Positions 1 to 10,384 of a stretch of 64,000 nucleotides of DNA are shown in pieces. Each line of letters starts with the position of its first letter. Positions within the stretch are counted from its first letter, which is position 1. Made by a program: the position numbers and the translations under genes. The notes under the pieces were generated by a model. That model searched no databases and was not told the DNA's origin. It saw only the letters and a program-made list of their open reading frames with translations. Source of the stretch: Promethearchaeota archaeon (GTDB lineage: Archaea > Asgardarchaeota > Lokiarchaeia > Sigyniarchaeales > SOKP01); the NCBI GenBank assembly GCA_016839705.1, contig JAEOTR010000062.1, forward strand, positions 38,365-102,364, in the 5' to 3' direction.

Positions 1-892
1 GGGCTATAATTATTTTTCTAGGACCCATATCCATGGTTTTTAGATATCTGCAACCTACAATCGATTCCTGCATACAAGCATTCACAGCAGTCATTAAGCT
101 GCTGAATAATTGAGGTCTATTAATCCTACTTCCTTTAGTAAAGTCGTAATAATGTAATAAACTTCCTGACGCAGTCTCCATAAACCCGATTGCATAGATT
201 TTGATTGGGGAGGCTATTAAACTTGAAGGGAACCTTACAATTGATAATGATATCAATAACAATCCCCCTAATACAAAAATCAAGAATGAATAAGTGGGAA
301 TAAAATCGATAAGTAAAGATAACACTAAAGCAACACTTGATGAACCAGTTACAATCCAACCGATAAAAAACAATTTTAGATTGTTTTTTACTTTCGGATC
401 TCTACTTGTAAGGAATAACCTATTTGTAAATGATATTAATTCATATATTACAAAAATCATTAATGCTCCAATTAAAAACATCAACGCAGGATGGAAATTC
501 ATCATCCACAGGCCCACATCTGCATTCCATTCAATGTTATAAAAAGTTCCTGTCAAATATAGTGTAACTATAGCACCAAGTAATCCAGATACTATATGAG
601 TGCTAAATTTATACAGGTCTCCCTTAGACAATTTTATTGCTAAATAAAGGAAGTAAATGCCAACCCAAGTAAGAGTAAAAGTAGCGATTTGGATTATTCT
701 TATAAACTCTTCAGCAAGTTCCAAGGTGCCAGCGGTCAATGCTAATGTTGCAAAAATTAAAAAGAAGATACCAAAAAAATAAAGCAGGATTGTTTTAAAA
801 CGCAATCTAAAATATGAATATAAAATTGTTATTGAACAAACTAATATACTTATTGATGTAATAATTCCTATTATGAAGTTTATGTTGATCAT
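1..892 (-). CDS. Partial CDS (runs off left edge): multi-pass membrane protein with cytosolic C-terminal Roadblock/longin-like sensor segment
   Basis: Manual translation from ATG at 892 (minus) is open to base 1: MININFIIGIITSISILVCSITILYSYFRLRFKTILLYFFGIFFLIFATLALTAG...; ends ...IYAIGFMETASGSLLHYYDFTKGSRINRPQLFSSLMTAVNACMQESIVGCRYLKTMDMGPRKIIIA. Absent from ORF track because no stop lies in the window. Confidence 0.8.
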   Translation of the reverse strand, partial: MININFIIGIITSISILVCSITILYSYFRLRFKTILLYFFGIFFLIFATLALTAGTLELAEEFIRIIQIATFTLTWVGIYFLYLAIKLSKGDLYKFSTHIVSGLLGAIVTLYLTGTFYNIEWNADVGLWMMNFHPALMFLIGALMIFVIYELISFTNRLFLTSRDPKVKNNLKLFFIGWIVTGSSSVALVLSLLIDFIPTYSFLIFVLGGLLLISLSIVRFPSSLIASPIKIYAIGFMETASGSLLHYYDFTKGSRINRPQLFSSLMTAVNACMQESIVGCRYLKTMDMGPRKIIIA

Positions 893-1246
893 CAGTTAGA
901 TGTAAAATGTCCCTATACCTATATTAAAATCTGTAATATCCAAGAAATAATTTCTTAATCACATTAAACATCACATTTTAAGTATATATATCTATAGCAA
1001 AATAACACAAATTTAGGATAATGCAACATAAATAAAAATTTTTTATGCAGACCAATAGTTCATATTTTAACATTTCATTTTCAATTATCACCATTACTAT
1101 TCTTAGCTTGTTCGTAATATCATAAATTAATTAGAAAGCCTTCTACTACATTTGAAAATTTTTTTTTCCTACCCAAACATTTATATATGAATACGATTTT
1201 ATATCTTTTACAGTAAAAAAAGTTTTTACCATAAAATAATTATTAT

Positions 1247-1660
1247 TTGATTGATATGGCAAAGAAAATAGAAGAGAAAAAACAAAAGAAAAAACCTATA
1301 TTTGAAAAGGTTGGCATTGTATTTAGAAACCCCGTAAGGGCGGATATTATGCGAGAACTCTCAGAACGTCCACAAAGACCTAAAAATATTGCGGAGAATA
1401 TTGGCATCCAAAAGCAGAGTCTGAACTATCATTTAAACGCTCTTAAAAAAGGAGGGCTAATAAAATCTCATACTGAAGAATTGTCAGAAAAAGAAATACC
1501 TAAAGAAAGAGGGACAAGAATAAATGGAATTGGAGAAGAAGGGAAAATTCAGGTTACTTATGGGGTCGAACTAACTGAAAATGGTAAAGATGTAGTAAAT
1601 CAATATATTGATCCACTTTATGAGGAAGAAAGTGGAGATAAGGAAGAAAAAATAAAATAA
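1247..1660 (+). CDS. ArsR-like winged-helix transcriptional regulator (likely start ATG 1256)
   Basis: FRNPVRADIMRELSERPQRPKNIAENIGIQKQSLNYHLNALKKGGLIKSHTEE wHTH pattern; basic N-terminus. Confidence 0.7.
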   Translation: MIDMAKKIEEKKQKKKPIFEKVGIVFRNPVRADIMRELSERPQRPKNIAENIGIQKQSLNYHLNALKKGGLIKSHTEELSEKEIPKERGTRINGIGEEGKIQVTYGVELTENGKDVVNQYIDPLYEEESGDKEEKIK

Positions 1661-1681
1661 ATAAAAAGGAGGAATGTTAAA

Positions 1682-2740
1682 ATGAAAAATGAAAGTATCC
1701 AATTAGTAAAATCAGTTTTTGAAAATCCCTTAAGTTACTTTAAATTAGGAACAACTCAAGTTCATGAGAATATGACAATTATCCCTATCATTGTTCAGAA
1801 TGAAAAATTTATTGAATTCATTAACATTAAAGAAGCTGAAGAATTAGAATTAGTTGAAATAATTGAAACTGATACAGTAAATCAATTGGAAGTTATTAAT
1901 AAGAGTAATAAGCAAGTTTTAATTCCATTCGGGATGACAGTTCACGGTGGAAAGCAAGACAGGACCATTTGGGAACCAATATTATTACCCGTAGGAGGTA
2001 AACAAAATGTATTCAAGGATGAATATGAAACAATGAATCAAAAACTTATCAGCCCTAATCAAAAATATAATATCCCTGCTAAATGTATAGAGCAATCAAG
2101 ATGGAATTACACAGGAAAACACGGATTTAAATCTACTAACCAGAGATTGCATCCTAATGTCGCATTTGAGTCAATATCTTCAGCAGGTCAAGGTGCAGTA
2201 TGGGGAGAAATACAAGCTCATAGATCAGAAATGAAATATGCGGTAGGTGTTGCTCCAACTCAAAGCTATCTTGATATGACCAAAAATATTGAAAAAGAAA
2301 CGGAAAAAATAATTAAAAATTTCGAAAATGTAAACAATCAATGTGGAGTGGCAGTGTTCATTAATGGTGAACTTATCGGGATTGAATTCTATGCAAATCC
2401 AAACGCATGGAAGACTATGAGCAAAGATATTCTTAAAGCATTTTCAATCGAAGCTCTAAGATTTAAAGATAAACCTAGTACCAATGACATTTCCGATTTT
2501 CATAATGTATTTCTAAATTTATTACACAAATTATCTTTAGAATATTCAACAAGAAAAGGTGTTGGTCTTGGAAATGTTGTAGAATTTACTTCTAAGGATA
2601 ATAAGTGGCGGGGAATTACCTTGGTTCACGAAGAGAATTTAGTACAATTCTATCTGGTCTCAAAAAGAGGAGGTTATCGAGGGGAATCACATTCAGAAAT
2701 ACAATTTCAAACCAATGTAGCCCAAAGATATACAATCTAA
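1682..2740 (+). CDS. ARPP-1-domain-like protein
   Basis: Pattern NMTIIPIIV...VLIPFGMTVHGGKQDRTI...NIPAKCIEQSRW resembles the ARPP-1 family signature (GeeLxGxkQnR ... ipVsCVEqgRW). Confidence 0.65.
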   Translation: MKNESIQLVKSVFENPLSYFKLGTTQVHENMTIIPIIVQNEKFIEFINIKEAEELELVEIIETDTVNQLEVINKSNKQVLIPFGMTVHGGKQDRTIWEPILLPVGGKQNVFKDEYETMNQKLISPNQKYNIPAKCIEQSRWNYTGKHGFKSTNQRLHPNVAFESISSAGQGAVWGEIQAHRSEMKYAVGVAPTQSYLDMTKNIEKETEKIIKNFENVNNQCGVAVFINGELIGIEFYANPNAWKTMSKDILKAFSIEALRFKDKPSTNDISDFHNVFLNLLHKLSLEYSTRKGVGLGNVVEFTSKDNKWRGITLVHEENLVQFYLVSKRGGYRGESHSEIQFQTNVAQRYTI

Positions 2741-2858
2741 ATAAAATTATGTAATTTAAGAAAAATTGATTTAATAAAATTTTTCTCTTTTTTTTTCCAA
2801 GTTCTTTGAGCCAATATTTATTTTGATTTACCTGTGTTCTTGGAATATCATAGATGCT

Positions 2859-3263
2859 CTAACTAATCTGGGTAGCTTTTGTGTGTTTTTTCAAATATAT
2901 TTTTTGGAGAATAAAACGACTTATTAAATAGCAAAGAATGACTGATACAGGTAAAACAATAAACAGTTTTATAATAGGAGAAAGAGGTATAAATGCAATT
3001 CCAAGGGATACAGGAATAACGACGAATGGATAAATGAGGTACATATGGAATGAGCTATCGGCTAAATTCTGTAGTATTTTTCCTTACTTGTTGAATTTTG
3101 CTTAAAAAATCTTAACTAACACAAAAATCATTCCCATACACGCGATATTATCTACCAGTGCAAATATAAGAGCATTCAAATTGCTTCCTCCTAAAAAAAC
3201 GTTAAAATCTGAATCGACCCCAAAAACAACAAAGAAATACGTAAAAAATAATATTTTCTTCAT
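2859..3263 (-). pseudogene. Decayed C-terminal fragment of an acyltransferase-3 (OafA-like) membrane protein
   Basis: One continuous minus frame reads MKKILFFTYFFVVFGVDSDFNVFLGGSNLNALIFALVDNIACMGMIFVLVKIF*AKFNK*GKILQNLADSSFHMYLIYPFVVIPVSLGIAF...; two in-frame TAA codons (3104-3102 and 3086-3084), no frameshift. 'SSFHMYLIYPFVVIPVS' is typical of the acyltransferase-3 C-terminus. Confidence 0.65.
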
Positions 3264-3307
3264 ATAAATTATATAAATTATTTTTTCAAGTTTAAATCTA
3301 TTTACTT

Positions 3308-3901
3308 TTACGTTTCTCTTTTATCTGCCGATCTTACTATAAAGAAACCTATCAGCCCCCCAACGAAGAATGGAATAAGAATTTGTAACCATAGGAGATC
3401 AATTGGCAATAAATAAGTTGGAGGATCATGCTGGATATTAGGAGGGATCGTCCTTAAATAGTAGGAAAATGCAGAAGTAATCCAAAGATAAGCCCATGCT
3501 ATAAAAGTGGCAATTCCTAACCATTTACAATTTTTATATATTAGGGGTTTTTTGAAATATGATAAATACGTTTTCAAAACAATAACTACCAAAATAGCAA
3601 AATTAGGCCATACATGAAAGTTATAACTTAGATTTGCTATTTCAAATGGTGGCTCCCCAAAGAAAATTCCTCCTAAAAAACCGACCATTCCCGCAAATAA
3701 CCCAAGAAAATATAATGTTGTTGCAAATCCCCCAAACGCTCGATGAGATCTAAATAAAATATCGTTAGTTTTTAAAAGAGACCGTTTCTTCTTATAATAT
3801 CCTGCGTAAGTTCCTGTAGCTGCTTGGACCGTCGCACATAAACAACCTAACATTGTTATTATAGTATTGAATTCTGCCACAGAATATGTAAGTCCTGCCA
3901 T
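3308..3901 (-). CDS. Multi-pass membrane protein, DUF4079/cytochrome b561-like (putative haem-binding)
   Basis: About 5 TM segments with conserved-looking His in FRSHRAFGG and YNFHVWPNF. Confidence 0.45.
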   Translation of the reverse strand: MAGLTYSVAEFNTIITMLGCLCATVQAATGTYAGYYKKKRSLLKTNDILFRSHRAFGGFATTLYFLGLFAGMVGFLGGIFFGEPPFEIANLSYNFHVWPNFAILVVIVLKTYLSYFKKPLIYKNCKWLGIATFIAWAYLWITSAFSYYLRTIPPNIQHDPPTYLLPIDLLWLQILIPFFVGGLIGFFIVRSADKRET

Positions 3902-4004
3902 AATATGGATAATTAAAAATTCTATTTGAAATTTAATGGAATAAAGTTTTAATCGGTAAACAATTTATGAAATTAAAATAGTTTTTTTCGTTAAGTGAGT
4001 ACAT

Positions 4005-5342
4005 ATGGTTAGACCTAAGATTATAATACCAGAAAAAGGAATTCCTGAAGAGGCTCTCCTGAAAGAAATGGAAGATCTTCGTGAAGAAGATACTAATTGG
4101 AGAGAAGGTAGGGTTTGGAGTTTAGTATATCATGCAACAGATAAGCATACTGAAATGCTAAAGAAAGCCTATACAATGTTTTTCTCAAAAAATGCCTTAA
4201 GTCCAATTGCCTTCCCAAGTCTAAAGAAATTTGAGACGGAGGTTATATCTATGGCTATAGATTTATTCAGTGGAGATAAAAGGTGTTGTGGGAGTATGAC
4301 TTCAGGAGGAACTGAAAGTATTTTAATGGCTATAAAGACCTATAGAGATTGGGCTAGAGATAAGTTTCCAAATATAAAAGACCCGGAGATGGTATTACCA
4401 AGCTCAGCACATCCTGCCTTTGATAAAGGAGCAGATTATTTTGGAGTAAAAGCAGTACGAATCCCCGTAGATGAAGAGACACATCGAGCAGATGTAAAAG
4501 CAATGGAAAATGCAATAAACGATAATACAATATTAATGGTAGGCTCCGCATGTGATTTTCCTAGAGGGGTAGTAGATCCTATCTCAAAGCTTGCAACGAT
4601 TGCTCAAGAACATAGTATTGGAATGCATGTTGACTCTTGCCTCGGAGGTTTTATGCTACCTTTTGTAAAAAAGCTTGGATATGAGGTCCCCGAATTTGAT
4701 TTCTCAGTTCCCGGGGTTACTTCAATTTCTGCTGATGTCCATAAATATGGTTATGGGGCAAAAGGGGCATCAACTATACTTTATCGAAAAGAAAGAGTTT
4801 GGAAATATCAATTCTCTGTATATACAGACTGGTCTGGTGGTATTTATATCTCTCCAAGCATGCGAGGAACTCGTCCAGGAGGAGCAATCGCAGCTGCTTG
4901 GGCTGCTTTAAGGGCTCTTGGAATGGATGGTTATCTAAACTTAGCAAAAATTGTGATGACTGCTTCAGAAGAATTGATGAAGGGAATTAATACTATACCT
5001 GAACTATACATTATTGGAAAACCCGTAATGAGTGTCTTTTCTTTTACTTCAGACACACTGGATATCTATAATTTAGGAGATCTCATGGATAAAAAAGGAT
5101 GGCATTTAGATCGAATCCAATTCCCAAATGCATTACATATGATGGTAAATCCTCACCATGCGGAAGTTGTGGACACTTTTCTAGCAGATCTTAAATCCGC
5201 TGTTAGTGAAGTTATCGAACATCCTGAACAATCTTCTGACGGAGATGCTGCAATTTATGGTATGGTTGCTAGTTTACCTGACAGAAATAAAGTGAAAGAC
5301 TATATCATTAACTTCTTAAAAAGCCAATATAAAATTAAATAG
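4005..5342 (+). CDS. PLP-dependent decarboxylase family, sphingosine-1-phosphate lyase-like
   Basis: GSMTSGGTESILMAIKTYRDWAR; HVDSCLGGFMLPF; SISADVHKYGYGAKGASTILYR (PLP-lysine motif of SPL/Dpl1 type). Confidence 0.85.
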   Translation: MVRPKIIIPEKGIPEEALLKEMEDLREEDTNWREGRVWSLVYHATDKHTEMLKKAYTMFFSKNALSPIAFPSLKKFETEVISMAIDLFSGDKRCCGSMTSGGTESILMAIKTYRDWARDKFPNIKDPEMVLPSSAHPAFDKGADYFGVKAVRIPVDEETHRADVKAMENAINDNTILMVGSACDFPRGVVDPISKLATIAQEHSIGMHVDSCLGGFMLPFVKKLGYEVPEFDFSVPGVTSISADVHKYGYGAKGASTILYRKERVWKYQFSVYTDWSGGIYISPSMRGTRPGGAIAAAWAALRALGMDGYLNLAKIVMTASEELMKGINTIPELYIIGKPVMSVFSFTSDTLDIYNLGDLMDKKGWHLDRIQFPNALHMMVNPHHAEVVDTFLADLKSAVSEVIEHPEQSSDGDAAIYGMVASLPDRNKVKDYIINFLKSQYKIK

Positions 5343-5388
5343 ATCTATCCCAACTACATAATAAAACAAAAGAATAGAGTGATATCAA

Positions 5389-6219
5389 GTGCGAATGAAA
5401 AATGAAACCGCTATTATAACAGGATCAACTAGCGGAATAGGAAAACATATTGCGGAACTTTTTCTTCGAGAGGGATGTAAGGTAGCTATCTGTTCTCGTA
5501 AGGAAGAAAACGTTCAAAGAACACTTGAAGAATTTAAAAAGAAATATGGAGAATCTGTAATTGGGATGGTTTGTGACGTTACTGAACCATCTGTTATCGA
5601 ATCATTGGTCGATGAAACCATTAATAAATTTGGTTCAGTTCGTATATTAGTGGCTAATGCGGGTGTAAATTTAATATATGGTCCTTTTGAATATATATCA
5701 TTAGAGGAGGCTAATATGAATGCTAAAACGATCATTGAAATTAATTTAATCGGCATTATTAATACCGTAGCAGCGGTTTTACCACACATGCTCAAGCAAG
5801 GATATGGTAGAATAATAACTCTTTCTGGTGGGGGTGCCGAAAGACCGATTGAACACATGACCATCTACTCAGCTTCTAAGGGAGGTGTACTCGCATTTTC
5901 CAGATGCTTAGCAAAGGAGCTTGATAATAACGAAAAAGATATTAAAATTAATATATATAATCCTGGAATGATAGATACAAACTTAGCCACAAATGCGAAA
6001 GTTATTGAAGTTTGGAAAGATAAAGAAACCTACAATCGTGAATTCGAATTACTTAGAACGCATGTGATGACAGATATCGAAGATAGTTGTAGTAAAGTTA
6101 TCCCATATGCATTACCAACATGTAAAGATAACGGGAAATCTTTCAGAGGCTTTTCAGGAATGAAACTTGGAATGGGATTTAACAAAATCAGGAAGGAACT
6201 AAAGAAAATGAATCAATAA
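5389..6219 (+). CDS. Short-chain dehydrogenase/reductase
   Basis: TGSTSGIGKHIA nucleotide-binding motif, NAG, YSASKGG catalytic motif; GTG start, ATG at 5395. Confidence 0.85.
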   Translation: MRMKNETAIITGSTSGIGKHIAELFLREGCKVAICSRKEENVQRTLEEFKKKYGESVIGMVCDVTEPSVIESLVDETINKFGSVRILVANAGVNLIYGPFEYISLEEANMNAKTIIEINLIGIINTVAAVLPHMLKQGYGRIITLSGGGAERPIEHMTIYSASKGGVLAFSRCLAKELDNNEKDIKINIYNPGMIDTNLATNAKVIEVWKDKETYNREFELLRTHVMTDIEDSCSKVIPYALPTCKDNGKSFRGFSGMKLGMGFNKIRKELKKMNQ

Positions 6220-6221
6220 AT

Positions 6222-7484
6222 TTATAAAATTGAGATCATATCTTTAATAGCTCTACTCACTAAATAGAGTTGTATGTTTCGAGCACCTCCTATTATCTCT
6301 TGAACTTTTGCAACTCCTAGTGCTCTATCAATCCTCAAGTTATCAGTAAACGCAATTCCACCACACAATTGTTGAGTTTCATAAGAAATTTTCTGAGCGA
6401 GATTTGATGCGAGATATTTCGTTCCTGAACTAAATGCGGCATTATATTTAACGAATTTTTGCTCCTCAAAGTGTTTTTTCTCAACAGTTTTATCATACTC
6501 TAAAGCTGACCTAAGACCTAATTCTGTTGCAGCCATCAATTCAGTAAAATTCTGTGTCTGTGGAAAAGAAACTCCTTGAAAATCATAAATTGGTCTGTTG
6601 AATTGTGTCCTTAAATTTGTATAGATAAGACCTGTAATTGCAGTTAACCATGCGATACCTAAACTAGATCCAATAATCGCACATCTTTCGGCTACAAGTC
6701 CAGAAAATAAATTTTTGTAGCCTTGCCCTTTAGCTCCTAGCACATTTTTTCGAGGTATTTTAACAGAATCAAAGAGAGTTTGACCAATTTCCACTCGTGG
6801 AACTGATTGTATACCTAGTCTGTTAGTGGTTAATCCTTCAAATTCTCTCTCAGCAATAGCTTGATACATTGATCCCCGAGGATCTGACACATCAGATACT
6901 CCATATACGATAAAATAATCTGCAACTGGACCGTTAGTGGTATATAATTTTTCTCCATTAAGAATAATGTAATCAACTCTATCAGAAACCTTCGTTTCCA
7001 TGTTCACCGCATCAGAACCGTGTTTTCTTTCAGTAATACAGATGCATCCGATCTTTTTTCCCGCCATTATTTGATTTAAGATTTCAAAAATCCTGTCACC
7101 TTTGCCGAATTGAAAAAGTGGATTCGCAAATATAACACCCGTCACCACTCTAGCCAAATCTAATTCAGGATCAACTATGGATATAGCCATAGCTAAAAGC
7201 ATTTCATAGCGCATATTATATCTTTCACCATCGCCATGAGGATTCAATCTCTGAACATAATTTCTTCTCCCTAAGATTGGAAACAGATTATAAACTTGTT
7301 CTTCTAGATTCATCTTAGGTTCGATTTCTTTTAGTAAAAATTGCTCTAATTCCTCTAAAAATTCCCGTTCTTCATCTGTTATGAGGGGAAAAATGAAATT
7401 ATTAAAAATTTTGTAAATGTTTTCGGTCGTTAATTTTTTTTTAATTTCTTCATCTAGAATATCTACACCCGTTATCAGTTTCAT
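6222..7484 (-). CDS. Acyl-CoA dehydrogenase family protein
   Basis: CICITERKHGSDAVNMETKV...YIILNGEKLYTTNGPVADYFIVYG; FDSVKIPRKNVLGAKGQGYKNLF; C-terminal QQLCGGIAFTDNLRIDRALGVAKVQEIIGGARNIQ. Confidence 0.88.
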   Translation of the reverse strand: MKLITGVDILDEEIKKKLTTENIYKIFNNFIFPLITDEEREFLEELEQFLLKEIEPKMNLEEQVYNLFPILGRRNYVQRLNPHGDGERYNMRYEMLLAMAISIVDPELDLARVVTGVIFANPLFQFGKGDRIFEILNQIMAGKKIGCICITERKHGSDAVNMETKVSDRVDYIILNGEKLYTTNGPVADYFIVYGVSDVSDPRGSMYQAIAEREFEGLTTNRLGIQSVPRVEIGQTLFDSVKIPRKNVLGAKGQGYKNLFSGLVAERCAIIGSSLGIAWLTAITGLIYTNLRTQFNRPIYDFQGVSFPQTQNFTELMAATELGLRSALEYDKTVEKKHFEEQKFVKYNAAFSSGTKYLASNLAQKISYETQQLCGGIAFTDNLRIDRALGVAKVQEIIGGARNIQLYLVSRAIKDMISIL

Positions 7485-7905
7485 AATTAAGCCTCTTTTT
7501 AATCCTAATTAAGTCATTAAAACCTTGATCAATTAAGTATTTCATTGAAAAAAAATAATTACTAATTCTAGAAATCAACGAAAATTAATTAGTATAGACA
7601 GTGTTCTAATTATTTAAAAAGGTTTCAATAAAAAATATTTAAAAGGATAAGTAAGAAATCTTTGTTCAAAAAGAAGAACTTTTGCTCATTTAGTAAGCCC
7701 TTTAATTGAAAGAATTCTAATAGGAAAATCTCCCTACTATGAAACCAATTAAAGTTAAAATTATAATTTTTAAATATTATAAAATGAAAAGTTAATTTTC
7801 ATTACTGAATATAAATTTGTTCCAGAAGCAAAAAATTCAGAATTATAGAAAATCTTATTTTAGTGTAAACTAATAATCTTACATCAAAATAAAAATGGAA
7901 TATTT

Positions 7906-9279
7906 ATGGTATATTTTCAGATCAGTCGGTTAGGATTTGATTGTGGTCTTGAGAAGGACAGTTGCAAGGATTATCCTGGATTTTGTTCAGAATGTGTTAA
8001 AAAGCAACTTGAAAAATTCAGTTTAGATGTAAATCAGAACATAAAAATAACACTAATAGATTCTAAAGAAAAGAGAATTCAAATGTTTCAAGATCTAATT
8101 TGGCAAAAGTTTTTAGATGTTCTAAACATAAAACATATCGTCTTAACAGCTAAAAAGTCTGGTTTACTTGTCATTGACTATCCAATCTCAGGAGCAGGAA
8201 TAGATCTTCAATTATTAACGGGATTTATACAAGCAAATATATCGTTTTCAGAAACGGGTAATATTCAAGATAATTCTATCAGTCAAGGGCAAAATATGCA
8301 ATTTTATGAATTCCAGTATCAGAATTTCAGTATATTATTAAAAAATGGGAAATTTGTTCGAATATGCTTGGTGTTAGATCACAAAGCCTCAGATAGTTTA
8401 AAAATACAGGTCTCTGAGTTTTTAAACGAATATGAAGCAAGATACTTTGATAAAATTGTTTCATATATCGAAAAAGGACGACTCGACTTTAAAGATACAC
8501 TTGATTTCATAATTGACATGTTTAACATCAAATTGGTTTTCCCGATGGTATTAACTCATACTTTTTTACCAGAAGTGCTAGAATCAATAGAAAAGAATTT
8601 TATTCAAAAGGCAATAGTAGATTTTGCAAAATTATTATTAGCTTCAAAACAGTTCTTTTTTATCATCAATCTAGTTGATGAAGTACAAAAAATAGTTAAT
8701 ATTGATTCTAACAGGATACTTTATGAAATTCATCAACTTATCGAAAAAAATATTATCATTCCAACCACTATTGAGACCGCTGAGGATAAGATTAGTACTT
8801 TTCAAGAGTCTCAAGCAGCAAGAATAGCTAACAATGAATTGATTTCTCCGATTATAGCAAATGAAGACGATATAAATGAACTAAAAGAAAAAGCAAAACA
8901 TATGAACGAAGAGGAGGTTAAGACTGCGTTAAATTCCTTTATTAAAAAAGCTGAAGTTGCTGAAAAAGGTATGGCATATAAAGAAGCATTAAAAGAGTAT
9001 GAAAAAGCATTATTTTTAGCCAGCGGTTTTGACATGAAGGAGGATATTGGCAGGATCTCATTTCTGATCTTCGAACTTGACAAAAAAAATAAGGAATTAG
9101 AACTCGAATATGCTCTAAAGGTTGGAGAAAAAGCAGAAAAAAAGAAGGATTATATTAAAGCTATTAATTACTATAAAGAATGCTTGATAATCTTAAAAAA
9201 AGATGGCATATTCGAGGACACTGAATCCAGAGTCAGGAAATTGGAAAAAAAATTAGGAAGTCTTCAGAAACAACTTTAA
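7906..9279 (+). CDS. Longin-like sensor protein with N-terminal Cys cluster and C-terminal TPR-like helices
   Basis: C-x6-C-x6-C-x2-C near the N-terminus (CGLEKDSCKDYPGFCSEC); alpha/beta sensor-like middle; EALKEYEKALFLASGF / KKKDYIKAINYYKECLIIL TPR-like C-terminus. Confidence 0.45.
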   Translation: MVYFQISRLGFDCGLEKDSCKDYPGFCSECVKKQLEKFSLDVNQNIKITLIDSKEKRIQMFQDLIWQKFLDVLNIKHIVLTAKKSGLLVIDYPISGAGIDLQLLTGFIQANISFSETGNIQDNSISQGQNMQFYEFQYQNFSILLKNGKFVRICLVLDHKASDSLKIQVSEFLNEYEARYFDKIVSYIEKGRLDFKDTLDFIIDMFNIKLVFPMVLTHTFLPEVLESIEKNFIQKAIVDFAKLLLASKQFFFIINLVDEVQKIVNIDSNRILYEIHQLIEKNIIIPTTIETAEDKISTFQESQAARIANNELISPIIANEDDINELKEKAKHMNEEEVKTALNSFIKKAEVAEKGMAYKEALKEYEKALFLASGFDMKEDIGRISFLIFELDKKNKELELEYALKVGEKAEKKKDYIKAINYYKECLIILKKDGIFEDTESRVRKLEKKLGSLQKQL

Positions 9280-9425
9280 ATCTAAATGAAATCTCCTTAA
9301 TTCTGTTTTTTATAGGATTTTTTTGCATTATAAGGACTTTACAGAAAATTTATGAGCTACTTAGTATTACATGCTATTTATGAATTTAAGTTCAAAAAAT
9401 AATCTAAAATTTCAAAAGAAAAGAG

Positions 9426-10289
9426 GTGGAAAACGGAATAATGGTAGAATATGAAACATTAAAAGTGCAAGAACGGGAAGATGGTATTTCCATTATAACC
9501 TTTAACAGACCTCATAGGTTAAATGCAATTAACTTCCAGTTTGTAGAAGATTTGCAAGATTATCTCAGTATTTTAGAAAATAACCTTAGTATTCGAGTTG
9601 TAATTTTAACTGGTGAAGGCCATTCGTTCTGTTCTGGTTTTGATTTAAAGGATGGGCAAGTTATTTTTCAAAAAAAGGTACCTGAAACAGCTCAGAAATT
9701 CGAATACCTTCAATTCAAAGACAATATTAAAAGAGCTACTATCGTTCAGAAGTTAGTCTCTCAGTTAATGGTAAACCTTAAGAGAATTCCCCAACCCGTT
9801 ATAGCCGCAATAAAAGGAATTGCGTATGGTGGTGGTCTAACGTTCGCTTTGGCATCTGATATTAGGATCGCAGGAGAAAGCGCTAAATTTTGTAATGCTT
9901 TCATTAATATTGGCCTTTCTGGTGCTGATTGTGGAAGTTCTTATTGGTTACCTCGACTGATTGGATTTTCAAGGGCAGCAGAATTTATGCTTACGGGGCG
10001 AGTAATTAATGCTCAAGAGGCGGATAAAATTGGACTTGTATCAAAAATCGTACCTGATAATGAAATTCTTAATGAGGCACTTAACATCGCGAAACAGATA
10101 TTAAGTAAAAACCAGTTAGGTATAAGATTAACAAAAGATGCTCTAAATATGAATGTTGATGCTCCCTCACTCGAAGCTGCTACAAAATTAGAAAATAGAA
10201 CTCAAGTCATATGTGTAAATGCAGAAGATGCTCTTGAGGGTGTTTTTGCTACACTTGAAAAAAGAAAACCAGCCTATGATAAATGGTAA
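9426..10289 (+). CDS. Enoyl-CoA hydratase/isomerase family protein (likely start ATG 9441)
   Basis: ISIITFNRPHRLNAIN, GHSFCSGFDLK, PQPVIAAIKGIAYGGGLTFALASDIRIAG crotonase motifs. Confidence 0.88.
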   Translation: MENGIMVEYETLKVQEREDGISIITFNRPHRLNAINFQFVEDLQDYLSILENNLSIRVVILTGEGHSFCSGFDLKDGQVIFQKKVPETAQKFEYLQFKDNIKRATIVQKLVSQLMVNLKRIPQPVIAAIKGIAYGGGLTFALASDIRIAGESAKFCNAFINIGLSGADCGSSYWLPRLIGFSRAAEFMLTGRVINAQEADKIGLVSKIVPDNEILNEALNIAKQILSKNQLGIRLTKDALNMNVDAPSLEAATKLENRTQVICVNAEDALEGVFATLEKRKPAYDKW

Positions 10290-10384
10290 TAACTCGATTG
10301 TCGAAAATTAATATAATTAAGATTTGATTTTTATTTTTAAACTCATTTTTCTCTATTTTTTCATTCTTTGGGTAGATAAGTTTA

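Noticed and set aside
135-542. ORF-track entries 135..359 (-) and 294..542 (+)
   Set aside because: Overlap the better-supported edge-truncated membrane protein frame on the minus strand (1-892).
4354-4990. Short ORFs nested in the SPL-like gene (4354-, 4675+, 4799+)
   Set aside because: Overlap a strongly supported PLP enzyme in other frames.
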